This document shows positions 10,932-20,063 of a DNA stretch of 64,000 bases, piece after piece. Numbering within the stretch: position 1 is the first letter of the stretch; every line of letters starts with the position of its first letter. The stretch covers positions 18,507,307-18,571,306 of the forward strand of contig OZ024797.1 in NCBI GenBank assembly GCA_964017045.1, given 5' to 3'. Under the pieces are notes generated by a model. The model was not told where the DNA came from and searched no databases. It saw only the letters and a program-made list of their open reading frames with translations. Source of the DNA: Omphiscola glabra (lineage: Eukaryota > Mollusca > Gastropoda > Lymnaeidae). A program made the translations under genes and the position numbers.

Positions 10932-11172
10932 TGAGACCAGTTTACTAGAGGCAGTCTTCTGGCTGAGGGCGATGAGTGACCTCTGCACCAAGATCATGGT
11001 GGCCAGTCGAGATGGGCATGGCAGGGCCGGGTCCATCCTAATAGCCTTCATTTTTGCCATGAATCCGAACCTGACCTTCGAGGAGGCATACAAATTCGTC
11101 AATGACCGCCATTTCGTCTACCCACACAAAGGTCTCCAGGAGGCTCTGACACGGCTTTATCTCAGAGAATAA
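10932..11172 (+). CDS. Gene A, last exon: DSP fold with a degenerate catalytic loop (pseudophosphatase)
   Basis: The acceptor is cgctatttcctgcag and entry is phase 2. It encodes ETSLLEAVFWL, then KIMVASRDGHGRAGSILIAF, then LTFEEAYKFVNDRHFVYPHKGL and a C-terminal TRLYLRE before TAA. DSP enzymes carry HCxxGxxR in this loop. Here the same positions read A-S-R-D-G-H-G-R: Gly and Arg of the phosphate loop remain, but His is Ala and the nucleophilic Cys is Ser. Downstream EEAY, R and P residues match the usual DSP helices. Known: STYX-type pseudophosphatases lost the Cys and act as binding proteins. Inference: gene A binds phosphosites or glycan-linked phosphate rather than hydrolysing them. The stop codon overlaps an AATAAA (11169-11174), and another AATAAA lies near 12000. 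The architecture recalls laforin (glycan-binding domain plus DSP) but orthology is not claimed. Confidence 0.85.
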
Positions 11173-11500
11173 AAGTAGTGCCATCATTCTCTCCCCTACA
11201 TTGCAGTGCTGTCCCCCTTGATAGATCCTTCCCCAATGATATCTGCCCCCCCCCCAACCCTACACCACAAAAGTACAGACGTCGTGGAGACGAAGTATAC
11301 AATCAGAGTGTTTCTCTTTAGGATTCATTTATAGGTCACTTGTATGGTAATTCGAAAAGTCCTTTTAGATCACATGAGGACCTTTTAATGGTTCATATTC
11401 GGGTCTGAGTTGCTTGGGCCACCCGCTTCACTCCCTGTTTCCAACCTGTCACTCTCTGAATTCTTGGTCCCATCTCTTTCGCACTCTGTAGTCTTGGTTC
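11173..11500. other. 3' flank of gene A
   Basis: Probable 3' untranslated or intergenic DNA. It holds C-rich runs and no coding signal. Confidence 0.4.
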
Positions 11501-11745
11501 CAACTCTTTTTTATGTGAGGTCCTGGTCCCAACTCTGCCTTTTGTGAGCTCCTGGTCCCAACTCTACCTTATGTGAGCACCTGGTCCCAGCTCTACCTTA
11601 TGTGAGCACCTGGTCCCAACTCTACCTTATGTGAGCACCTGGTCCCAACTCTACCTTATGTGAGCACCTGGTCCCAACTCTACCTTATGTGAGCACCTGG
11701 TCCCAACTCTACCTTATGTGAGCACCTGGTCCCTACCCTTACCTC
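11500..11745 (+). repeat. 29-bp array, about 8 units
   Basis: Units contain CACCTGGTCCCAACTCTACC followed by TTATGTGAG. Copies become more uniform to the right. Confidence 0.95.
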
Positions 11746-12222
11746 TTTGAGACCCCGCATGTTAAAATGTTAACAGCAATAATGAGAACACAAATCTCCT
11801 GAGCATTGGATTGATCAAATCTTTGCCTGTTCCTGACTGTTATTTCCCGACGTCCTTGTAATAGTTTCATCCACCGATATTCAAGCACCTGATATTTTTA
11901 TCCACTGCAATCCATTTCCCTTGTATTTTATATCCACTCACAAACATTTACCTCTTATTTATATAGATCCACTGATATCTAAAAAAATTATTAAAACAAA
12001 AATAAACTGCCCCAATTGAAGCATCGACTGTGTTGATATATTGATTTTTTGTTTTATATCGTTAAAGTTAGCGAAAATCAATTCAACTTTTGAAGGTGTA
12101 CATTTGTTTTACATGAGATTTGATCAAAATAATTTACTAGCGTTAACAAGCAGGTACACTAAAATAATACAGATAAAGATGGCGGTTTTCAGAGTGGGAA
12201 AGAATTAGTAGTAAGTCTAGAT
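11746..12222. other. Intergenic AT-rich DNA
   Basis: Nothing coding was seen. It includes an AATAAA near 12000 that could serve gene A, and at its right edge a 50-bp segment duplicated again after the hAT element. Confidence 0.4.
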
Positions 12223-12425
12223 CAGTGGTCGGCAAATCGCGGCTTGCGAGCCACATGCGGCTCTTTAACGAACTGAGTACGGCTCGGCTAGTCGGCAACA
12301 AATCGATATTGACTCCGAAAAACATGGTTCTTGACAGGTTCTTGAGAAATTGTACTCTCAAAATTTTTGTAATCGTCCTGCTGCTGATTTTTGGCTCTTT
12401 TGACTAATAAGTTTTCCGACCACTT
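12223..12425. mobile_element. hAT-type MITE with a CAGTGGTCGGCAA terminus
   Basis: Begins CAGTGGTCGGCAAATCGCGG and ends TTTTCCGACCACTT, an imperfect terminal inverted repeat. It also has the inner GCGGCTCTTTAACG / GGCTCTTTTGAC pair. Flanking 8-mers GTCTAGAT and GTCTAAAT differ by one base. No transposase. Confidence 0.75.
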
Positions 12426-12770
12426 GTCTAAATAAAGATGAGGGTTTGCAGAGTGGAAAGAATTAATAGCAAGTCTATAAATCCACACATATCAAAGGGA
12501 ATTGTTAACATAGTTTAATGTTTCAACTACCTCCTGACCTTGAGGGCTTTACCAATTAAAAAAGTTAAAATAAAGATGGTGGCAGTTGTTACTGTGTTGT
12601 TTGTTTTTTGTTGCAGTTTTTTTTGGGGATGGGGGTGGGGGTGGGGGGTGGCGCCTGGGGTGAGAAATACGGCGCATCGTATTAAATAAATTGAATGAAC
12701 GTTTAGTAAAAAGTAATAGTAACAAGAAATAAAAGTAATTATGTCAAATAAAATCAACAAAATTAAATTA

Positions 12771-12804
<34 letters not shown>

Positions 12805-13232
12805 GCGATCTGAAGTCAATACAAAGTGCCGTGAGCTGAGATTCTAATTTCCAGTTTGAAAATGGCGTCATCAGATTTCGTGTTTGCTCATATCGAGGAA
12901 AAAACAACAACACAACTCTTCAACAGTCGCCATGCGCACCATGCGCACCACCCTCACATCTCAGCCGTTACTGAACGCACCGAAGCAAACACGTACTGAA
13001 TGCTCCCCAAAAAGAAGCAAGGATGACGTCAAGTCATTAGTTAACCTTAGTTCCCCACACGGCCATGGCGCTTTGCTTACATCTGGAATGCGCCCAGCCT
13101 AAAAAATGACATCCAATACAATCCAAGCAAGTAGTGTTCTTCTAAGTAGTCGTTAAATACCAGAATTTGTGGATACTCTGTTGTTGTGTGTGTTTTTTTT
13201 TTAAAATTCTTGAAGTACATTTTTTTTAAAAA
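12426..13232. other. Upstream region of gene B
   Basis: Contains a 23-base A run (about 12780-12804), G- and T-rich runs and no recognised gene. The stretch just before 13233 is T- and A-rich and would hold the 5' untranslated region and promoter of gene B. No clear TATA box was identified. Confidence 0.35.
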
Positions 13233-13523
13233 ATGGCCCTTGGTTCGGGAGCGACCAGCAAAACTGTGACCTACAACCCTGATTTCCAACCCATGGACCC
13301 AGAGATAGAACGTCCCAAGAACTTTGATGAGTATATCAGCGGCGATGACACCTGGAACGAATACGGACTTCGCATCAAATGGACTGAGCCGGAGGTGCCG
13401 GGGGAGTTCCGGAACCCCTTGAACGAGCCTTTGCGACTCCGGGTGTGCGTAGAAACGAAAAAAGCCATGCAAGTTCCCCCTGATGACGTCACAGCTTGGT
13501 GCTGGACTCACATGAGATTCAGG
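13233..13523 (+). CDS. Gene B, first coding exon
   Basis: 97 codons from an ATG in a good context (aaaaaATGG) to the donor TTCAGG|gtaagag, phase 0. It encodes MALGSGATSKTVTYNPDFQP, an acidic stretch with NFDEYISGDDTWNEYGLRIKW, then LRLRVCVETKKAM and WCWTHMRFR. The last part is predicted to form the first strands of the same beta-sandwich module found in gene A. There is no signal peptide or membrane segment, so a cytosolic protein is likely. The start is chosen because no longer in-frame extension is convincing. Gene B lies 2 kb downstream of gene A on the same strand, consistent with tandem duplication. Confidence 0.78.
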
Positions 13524-13974
13524 GTAAGAGAATTTTGATAAATATTTAATCTCTAAGCCGGCGTGTCATCCAGACGTGTTCGATCTTGTCATACCCCAGT
13601 ACACATGTCACAAAGTTCGCATACATCTGTGCTCTGGGTTTTCCTTGTTTCATTGTCTAAATAAAACACAAATGACGCAATTGGATCCCCCCACCCCCCA
13701 CACACACAAAACCCACACAAACAGGCTCTCTGGCACACAAGCACACCAATTCATATGTTTTACACACATTGTTTACGGATTATACAGGCGACAAGTTTGC
13801 ACTTCAGAAGCACTAGTTTCTTAAATATTGGTATCGACTGCTAGAATTTAGATTTGTGTTAGCGGGTCTTCATTATTTCATCTTGAGTTGGCTCGTACCT
13901 CATACTAATAACACAATTGTCTGTTCGTAATACAGAACATAGTTACCTTAAATTAGTTATTTTTGCCCAGTCTC
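13524..13974. other. Intron segment of gene B
   Basis: Non-repetitive intron DNA with a short CA-rich stretch. No other feature was seen. Confidence 0.4.
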
Positions 13975-15650
13975 ATATCCCTTGTCTTTTATCTCAATGT
14001 CTTAAGTACCATGTCTCACACTCCATGTCTCATGCCACTCATCTTACGTCACATTGTCTCAAGTCTCATGTACATCGTCTCAAGTCTCACGTCCATTGTC
14101 TCAAGTATCACGTCCATTTTCTCAAGTCTCGTGTACATTATCTCAAGTCTCATCTAAATTGTCTCAAGTCTCACGACCATTGTCTCAAGTCTCGTGTCCA
14201 CTGTCTCAAGTCTCATGTCCATTAAATCGTGTCTCATGTCCACTGTCTCAAGTTTCACGCCCATTGTCTCAAGTCATATGTCCATTGTCTCAAGTCTCAT
14301 GTCTATTGTCAAGTCTCACGTTCATTGTCTCAAGTCTCATGTCCTCTGTCTCAAGTCTCATGTCCATTGTCTCAAGTCTCACATCCATTGTCTCAAGTCA
14401 CATGTCCATTGTCTCAAGTCTCATGTCTATTGTCAAGTCTCACGTTCATTGTCTCAAGTCTCAAGTCTCATGTCCATTGTCTCAAGTCTCATGTCCATTG
14501 TCTCAAGTCTCACATCCACTGTCTCAAGTCTCACGTCCATTGTCTCAAGTCTCACGTCCACTACCTCAAGTCTCATGTCCATTGTCTCAAGTCTCACGTC
14601 CACTGTCTCAAGTCTCACATCCATTGTCTCAAGTCTCACGTCCACTGTCTCAAGTCTCATGTCCATTGTCTCAAGTCTCACGTCCATTGTCTCAAGTCTC
14701 ACGTCCACTGTCTCAGGTCTCATCTCCATTGTCTCAAGTCTCACGTCCATTGTCTCAAGTCTCACGTCCATTGTCTCAAGTCTCATGTCCACTGTCTCAA
14801 GTCTCATGGCCACTGTCTCAAGTCTCATGTCCATTGTCAAGTCTCACGTCCATTGTCTCAAGTCTCATGTCCATTGTCTCATGGCTTATGTTCCCTATCT
14901 TACGTCTGTTTTATGTCCATTGTCTCACGACTCGTCTGCTGTCTCTTGTCTAAGTTATCCTGTCTGAATGTATGTTGTCTCACGTCTGTCTTATTGCTTT
15001 GTCTTCCGTCTCGTGTCTCGTGTCCATTGTCTCACAGCTGATGTCCCTTGTATCAAGTCTCATGTCCCTTGTCTCAAGTCTCATGTCCCTTGCTTCACGT
15101 CTCATGTCCATTGTCTCAAGTCTCATGTCCCTTGTTTCACGTCTCATGTCCCTTGTCTCAAGTCCATTGTCTCAAGTCTCATGTCCCTTGTTTCACGTCT
15201 CATGTCCATTGTCTCAAGTCTCATGTCCCTTGTTTCACGTCTCATGACCCTTGTTTCACGTCTCATGTCCCTTGTCTCAAGTATCATGTCCCTTGTTTCC
15301 CGTCTCATGTCCCTTGTATCCTATCACGTCTTGTGTCCCCTTCTCACATTTCATGTAGCATTTCACTTGTCTCTTGTCCCCATTCTCATATTTTATGTAT
15401 CATACCTTTTGCTCCCGCCCCGTATCGTGTCCCTTGTCTCATGTATTATATCCTATGTCTCACGTCCCATGTCCCTTGTCTCATGTATCATATCCTATGT
15501 CTCACGTCCCATGTCCCTTGTCTCATGTATCATATCCTATGTCTGACGATCGCATGTCCCTTGTCTCGTGTATCATATTCTTGTCCCACGTCCCATGCTC
15601 CTTGTCTCATGTATCATATCATATGTCTCACTAATCATATCCCATGCATG
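13975..15650 (+). repeat. 21-bp pyrimidine-rich intronic array, about 75 units
   Basis: Units TGTCTCAAGTCTCATGTCCA change to a CCTTGTTTCACGTCTCATGT form after about 15040, and to longer TATCATATCCTATG units near 15430-15560. It runs to within about 15 bp of the acceptor at 15661 and supplies its pyrimidine-rich tract. Confidence 0.95.
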
Positions 15651-15661
15651 ATGTCCTACAG

Positions 15662-15792
15662 GAAAATCCGTACGGGATCTGGAAAGAAATTAAGTTGGAG
15701 TACAACCCCAAGTGCACACAGTGGGATGACCATGGCGTAACGACTTACGTCTTCCAGACCTTCGTAATCCCAACCATGAATGATAATTACAG
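15662..15792 (+). CDS. Gene B, second coding exon: beta-sandwich module
   Basis: The acceptor is gatgtcctacag, phase 0. The donor TTACAG|gtactt leaves in phase 2. It encodes ENPYGIWKEIKLEYNPKC, then WDDHGVTTYVFQTFVIPTMN and DNYR. The beginning aligns with ENNEGAWHGVPMNF of gene A at the same intron phase. TYVFQTFVIPTM aligns with the FEFYFMTPF exon of gene A, again before a phase-2 intron. This shared phase pattern supports both gene models. Confidence 0.82.
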
Positions 15793-16329
15793 GTACTTAT
15801 GGGAGGCTGGTTTAGCAGTACACATTTACATTTGTACACATTTACATTGTTTTAGAACTTGTGTAATAAACATCTCCTTATTTTCTTGTTTCGGAATGCA
15901 GAGACAAAGTGTTAACATTTTCAACAGCTCCTATAATATTTTTGTATTTGTCTAAAGAGTTTGGACTTAATATAAATTCTAAAACACTTAAATTTTTTTC
16001 AAAAATAAAGACCATTTTTCACCATGTGTGAGTGAATATATTTTAAAAAAAAAGACAAATAACAAATTCTGTTGACAAAGTGATGAATCTAGAGGTGGAA
16101 TATTATTTTCTCATGAAGAGAACTGTCGCTAAGTGACATCATGCACTGAAGTAACATGAAGAGAACTGTCACCAAGTGACATCATGCACTGTAGTGACCA
16201 ATTACAGTGACCCCAGTAAAATTGATCGTTGGATTGACTCCCTTGATCTATCATGGAAGGATATGATTTCAAAATATTTTGTCAAAAAAAAAGAAGCAAG
16301 GGTTCTTGCACATATAACACCATTATATG
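15793..16329. other. Intron segment of gene B
   Basis: AT-rich intron DNA with a local repeat (GAAGAGAACTGTC with AAGTGACATCATGCACTG) occurring twice near 16117-16195. No exon was recognised. Confidence 0.4.
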
Positions 16330-16617
16330 ACGGTTACCGGAAATTTGATCGAAAGAAATTTCGTCGACGGAAAATTGATCGACGGAAATTTGATCGAACG
16401 GAAATTTGGTCGAATATGTTTTCAGTTCACACGTTAAAATTTTCGTCAAATTTCTATTCGAACGCAATATATTATATAGTAAAACAAAATAATGCGTTCA
16501 AAAAGAAATTTTACCCAAAATTTTAACGTGTAAACTAAAAAAAAGATTCGACCAAATTTCCGTTCGATCAATTTTCCGTCGACGAAATTTCTTTCGATCA
16601 AATTTCTGGATACGTTA
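16330..16617. mobile_element. Palindromic MITE with GATCGA-rich arms
   Basis: The left arm (about 16330-16425: ACCGGAAATTTGATCGAAAG, then GTCGACGG and repeated GAAATTTGATCGA) and the right arm (about 16530-16617) are inverted copies. The arms contain short direct repeats of GGAAATTTGATCGA. An inner pair (CACGTTAAAATTTT / AAAATTTTAACGTG) extends the palindrome. No coding capacity; superfamily not assigned. Confidence 0.75.
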
Positions 16618-17399
16618 TATGACATTTTCACCCACCCTTTATCCCTTGTAACGTTATATAACAATTCAATTGACCCCTCCCCCTATTATATTAAAACATT
16701 TCTAGCAACTCCCCCCCCCCCCCTTCCGCTCCTCTATATAACATTGTTACTAGAAGAAATTTAATTTTAGCATTTTTATGAAACAACTGGTACAGTTAAT
16801 AACATGTTTGCCAAACAAAAAAGTCGAATACAGACCCCACACCCACCCACCCAACCCCCTTCTCCCCCCCCCCCCCCCAAAAAAAAAACTCAATCAAAAA
16901 CAACAAAAAACAAGCCAAAACAAGCAAATACTCAGCAAAAATCCAGACATTAGTGTTTACAACAATGTGCTAATTAACGTACGGTAAGAAAAAATACATT
17001 TTAGTTTGTAATAATCTAGACTAAAATCATAAATTTGAAGAGCAGAAATTTAGCAAAAATATGATTTTTTAAAAAATAAAAACATTTTTCAAAATGTATC
17101 AAACAACATTGCTCTCTACCATCTCCACCCCATGTAACACAAAATATATATGATGTGCACGGGCCCAATATAGATGAAATCTTGTATGACAACGCCTAGT
17201 CTCCAGTGTACACCTGTAGTACAGTAGTTTAATATAAAAAATTCATGCTCATATTTCAAATAAAACAAATATGAGGGGGGGGGGGGGCTTACTGCCGACA
17301 ACGGCGTCCTTCATAGTGAATCATCAACAAAATTATTACAAAACAATTTATCGTAGTTTAAAGATTCGCGAGACTTGAAAGCTAACGTTTCATTCACAG
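16618..17399. other. Intron segment of gene B
   Basis: Low-complexity C and A runs (16708-16722, 16864-16890) and AT-rich DNA. No exon was seen. Confidence 0.4.
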
Positions 17400-17502
17400 A
17401 TTAACGTTCAATGTGAAATGGGGTAAGATGCTGTTCTGGGCCAATAAATTTCGAGTCGATAATCTGCTGGATATTGAATTAAAGCCGGCGAGAGGGACAC
17501 AG
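17400..17502 (+). CDS. Gene B, third coding exon: end of beta-sandwich module
   Basis: The acceptor is gtttcattcacag, entry is phase 2, and the donor ACACAG|gtaaat leaves in phase 0. It encodes (R)LTFNVKWGKMLFWANKFR, then VDNLLDIELKPARGTQ. Pattern: a hydrophobic strand, an aromatic FWANK loop, then N-L-x-D-I-E-L as the final strand. CBM21 domains end in a similar W-x-N-N ... N-Y-x-V signature, so a glycogen/starch-binding fold is a reasonable guess but not proven. A phosphatase half like that of gene A was not found downstream. Confidence 0.82.
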
Positions 17503-17514
17503 GTAAATTATAGT

Positions 17515-17950
17515 CTAGTTGTCCACGTTATCTGCTCATGTACACACGTCATATGTGAACAAACATCACAGGTGTACACACGTCATATTTGTACAAACAT
17601 CACATTTGTACAAACATCACATTTGTACACACGTCACATTGTACTGACATGCCACATCTGTACACACATGCAACTTTTGTAAACAGACGCCGCTAAGTAC
17701 ACACATTTCACATTTGTACACAGGTGCTTCTAAGTAAACACGTCACATTTTTCCTAACAGACCTCATATGTACACATACGAGCTTAATATGTGCACACTC
17801 ATTTAATAAACACACACACACGCCGCTAAGTAATCGCACGCATCATGTGCACAAACCGGCATCATATAATAATACAGATATGCCTCATATTAGTCGTATG
17901 TACACAAAAGCCTCATGGGTACACAAACGCCTCTCAAATAGTTAAGTCTG
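17515..17950 (+). repeat. Degenerate array of ACACGTCACATTTGTACA-type units
   Basis: Units of about 16-28 bp with CATTTGTACAAACATCACAT spread and decay rightwards from about 12 bp after the donor at 17503. Confidence 0.85.
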
Positions 17951-18620
17951 TACATCTCTCCGTCAGTTAAGACTGTGCATCCACACAAACAAAGAATATT
18001 TCATTTACGTTTAAAGCTATCGATCTGAGTTAAACCAGCGGTTCTAGCTTTGTTCACAGTAGCACCATGAATAATTATATTCTGAGGTGAATGTGTTTTT
18101 TTTACACCCCTCATCCCCTTAAATTTTGTTTAAAAGATTTTTTTTAAATAATTGTTTCGGTGAGGTTTACTTTTTTCCAAGCCCTCTATTGAAATTCATT
18201 ATCTAAATGCAGGCAATAATAAATTAAAACTTTTCTCTAAATAAATTCTCCTAATGAATGCAAATTTTTGAATGCATCACGTCCATAAAATTAAAGGACC
18301 GCTCGTCTAACAATTGTCTTATCGTTGTGTCAGTTGACAGAAATACTGAATCAAAAGATTTTTGTGCAATTGCTTTGTAATTCTTGACAAGGAATACTTT
18401 GGACGCCCTTGCTGAGGCGTAACAAGAGTTTTGGCGCCCAGGGATATCTGTCCCCCCCCCTCTTAGTTACGCCTTGTGCTTTTCATGAAATTTAGACTTT
18501 ATATATTGTCTCTTAACCTCATTAAAAATGAAATCTTCCTTAAATTTTGATGTACCGCTCTATCCCCCCACCCCCACACCCCTTACCAAAAAAAAAACCA
18601 ACAACCAGTCCCCTCTCAAT
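17951..18620. other. Intron or intergenic segment
   Basis: Holds possible lone MITE ends: AACCAGCGGTTCTAGC near 18032, and a GGCGTAAC/GTTACGCC inverted pair at about 18416-18472. No coding signal. Confidence 0.35.
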
Positions 18621-18624
18621 CAAA

Positions 18625-18865
18625 ATCGATGTTAACCACTCGATGTTAACCACTCGATGTTAGCCACTCGATGTTAGCCACTCGATGTTAACCACTCGAT
18701 GTTAACCACTCGATGTTAGCCACTCGATGTTAGCCACTCGATGTTAACCACTCGATGTTAGCCACTCGATGTTAACCACTCGATTTTAACCACTCGATGT
18801 TAGCCACTCGATGTTAACCACTCGATGTTAACCACTCGATGTTAACCACTCGATGTTAACCATTC
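18625..18865 (+). repeat. 14-bp array, about 17 units
   Basis: Units CACTCGATGTTAAC and CACTCGATGTTAGC are interspersed. Confidence 0.97.
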
Positions 18866-18915
18866 AAATTAAATTTTAATATCTGTCCTGGTAAAAAAAA
18901 AAGGCTGCACCTATT

Positions 18916-19406
18916 GGTACCCGGGTACCAGAATTGAGAGGTTGGGATTAAAAAACGATTTAAAATATTATTGTTAAGTTTGTAAAACAAAAATGAGGTA
19001 TCAAATGAAAGATAATTGAATGTACTATACCAGCGGTTCTCAACCTTTCTAATGCCGCGACCCTTTAATAGAGTTCCTCAAGATGTGGCGACCCCCAAAC
19101 ACAAAATTATTTTCGTTGTAACTTTATAGCTGTAGAGTGTATGTGTTTTCAGATGATCTTAGGCGACCCCTGTGAAAGGGTCGTGCGACCCCCAAAGGGG
19201 TCGCGACCCACAGGTTGAGAACCGCTGTACTATATGTTTGTAAACTTAATTCTTCAGTTTTACTAAAATAAACTACCACAAATGACATACAAACGTATAG
19301 GCCATTCAATTATCTTTCATTTGATACATCATTTGTCTTACAAACTCAACAATAATATTTTTAATCGTTTTTAATCCAAACCTCTCAATTTTGGTACCCG
19401 GGTACC
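18916..19406. mobile_element. Long-inverted-repeat MITE interrupted by a SPIN-like element
   Basis: Both ends carry the palindrome GGTACCCGGGTACC. They are followed inward by matching arms of about 110 bp: AATTGAGAGGTT, AAAACGATT, ATATTATTGTT, TATCAAATGAAAGATAATTG on the left, and the reverse complement on the right. The SPIN-like copy at 19031-19227 is inserted in the interior, so this element is older than that insertion. Confidence 0.85.
19031..19227 (+). mobile_element. SPIN-like hAT MITE, copy 2, nested
   Basis: Starts CAGCGGTTCTCAACCTTTCT and ends CAGGTTGAGAACCGCTG. Internal motifs are ATGCCGCGACCCTTTAATA, ATCTTAGGCGACCCCTGTG and GACCCCCAAAGGGGTCGCGA. Flanking 8-mers TACTATAC and TACTATAT support an 8-bp target-site duplication. 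This is the best preserved of the three copies. Confidence 0.9.
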
Positions 19407-19979
19407 AATAGCCACTTCGTGTAAAAAAAATGCGCCAATGGTCAAAGTATTTAAATTAAGCCCCTTTTTAAAATTAGCACAAAAAAAACAAAAAAAAACA
19501 AAAAAAAACAAAAAACAACACCGGAAACAGCGATTTTTGGGGGGAGCACGCGCCGTGACCTTCAATACTGATACCATTCATTCCGCCCCTGGGACTTCCA
19601 ACAATAATCTCATGGGACTGATGGACTCTTCATTCAAAATATCGCCAAATAATTAGTTTGTTTTTTTACAAAAAATGAATCACCGGAAACACAAACCGGT
19701 GTCTACTTTCATAGCCGGGTCTATCATTTTGTAGCAGCCGTTTTGTTTCATTTGAACGTGGTGACCGTCCATTATGCTAGTCAACGAAAGGAATGTCCCA
19801 GTATTCAACATAATTGAAAGTAGTGAAACGAGTTATTTCATTATGAGAGTGGGGACCAACCAAAGCAACACAAGTGCTAACGTTACACGGCCTCGAGCTT
19901 TTTAGGGAAATGTTTTCCTCGACGATTTGGAAATGAGAACAAACAAAACAAAACACCCGAAAAAAACCAACCAAAGTGA
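19407..19979. other. Segment without recognised gene
   Basis: Contains (AAAAAAAAC) runs near 19478-19517 and non-repetitive DNA. No exon was identified. Confidence 0.35.
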
Positions 19980-19982
19980 CAA

Positions 19983-20054
19983 TTTCTTATCATTCTGTTG
20001 TACGTTGGCGGCTAATGGCATGGATACAACAATGTGTTCAACGGAGACAACCGC
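19983..20054 (+). pseudogene. Possible relic exon of a beta-sandwich module
   Basis: One frame reads FLIILLYVGG, a stop, then WHGYNNVFNGDNRLAV, directly before GTATCC. The spacing strand, G-G, W, N-N, D-N-x-L-x-V resembles the end of the module in gene B (KWGKMLFWANKF...DNLLDIEL). The in-frame TAA and the absence of a convincing acceptor in the right phase mean that, if related, it is broken. The similarity is short and may be chance. Confidence 0.3.
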
Positions 20055-20063
20055 TTAGCTGTA

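Noticed and set aside
14054..15740. Ser/Val-rich repeat proteins such as SQVSCPLSQVS
   Set aside because: Translation of the 21-bp intronic array in gene B. Three overlapping frames are equally open.
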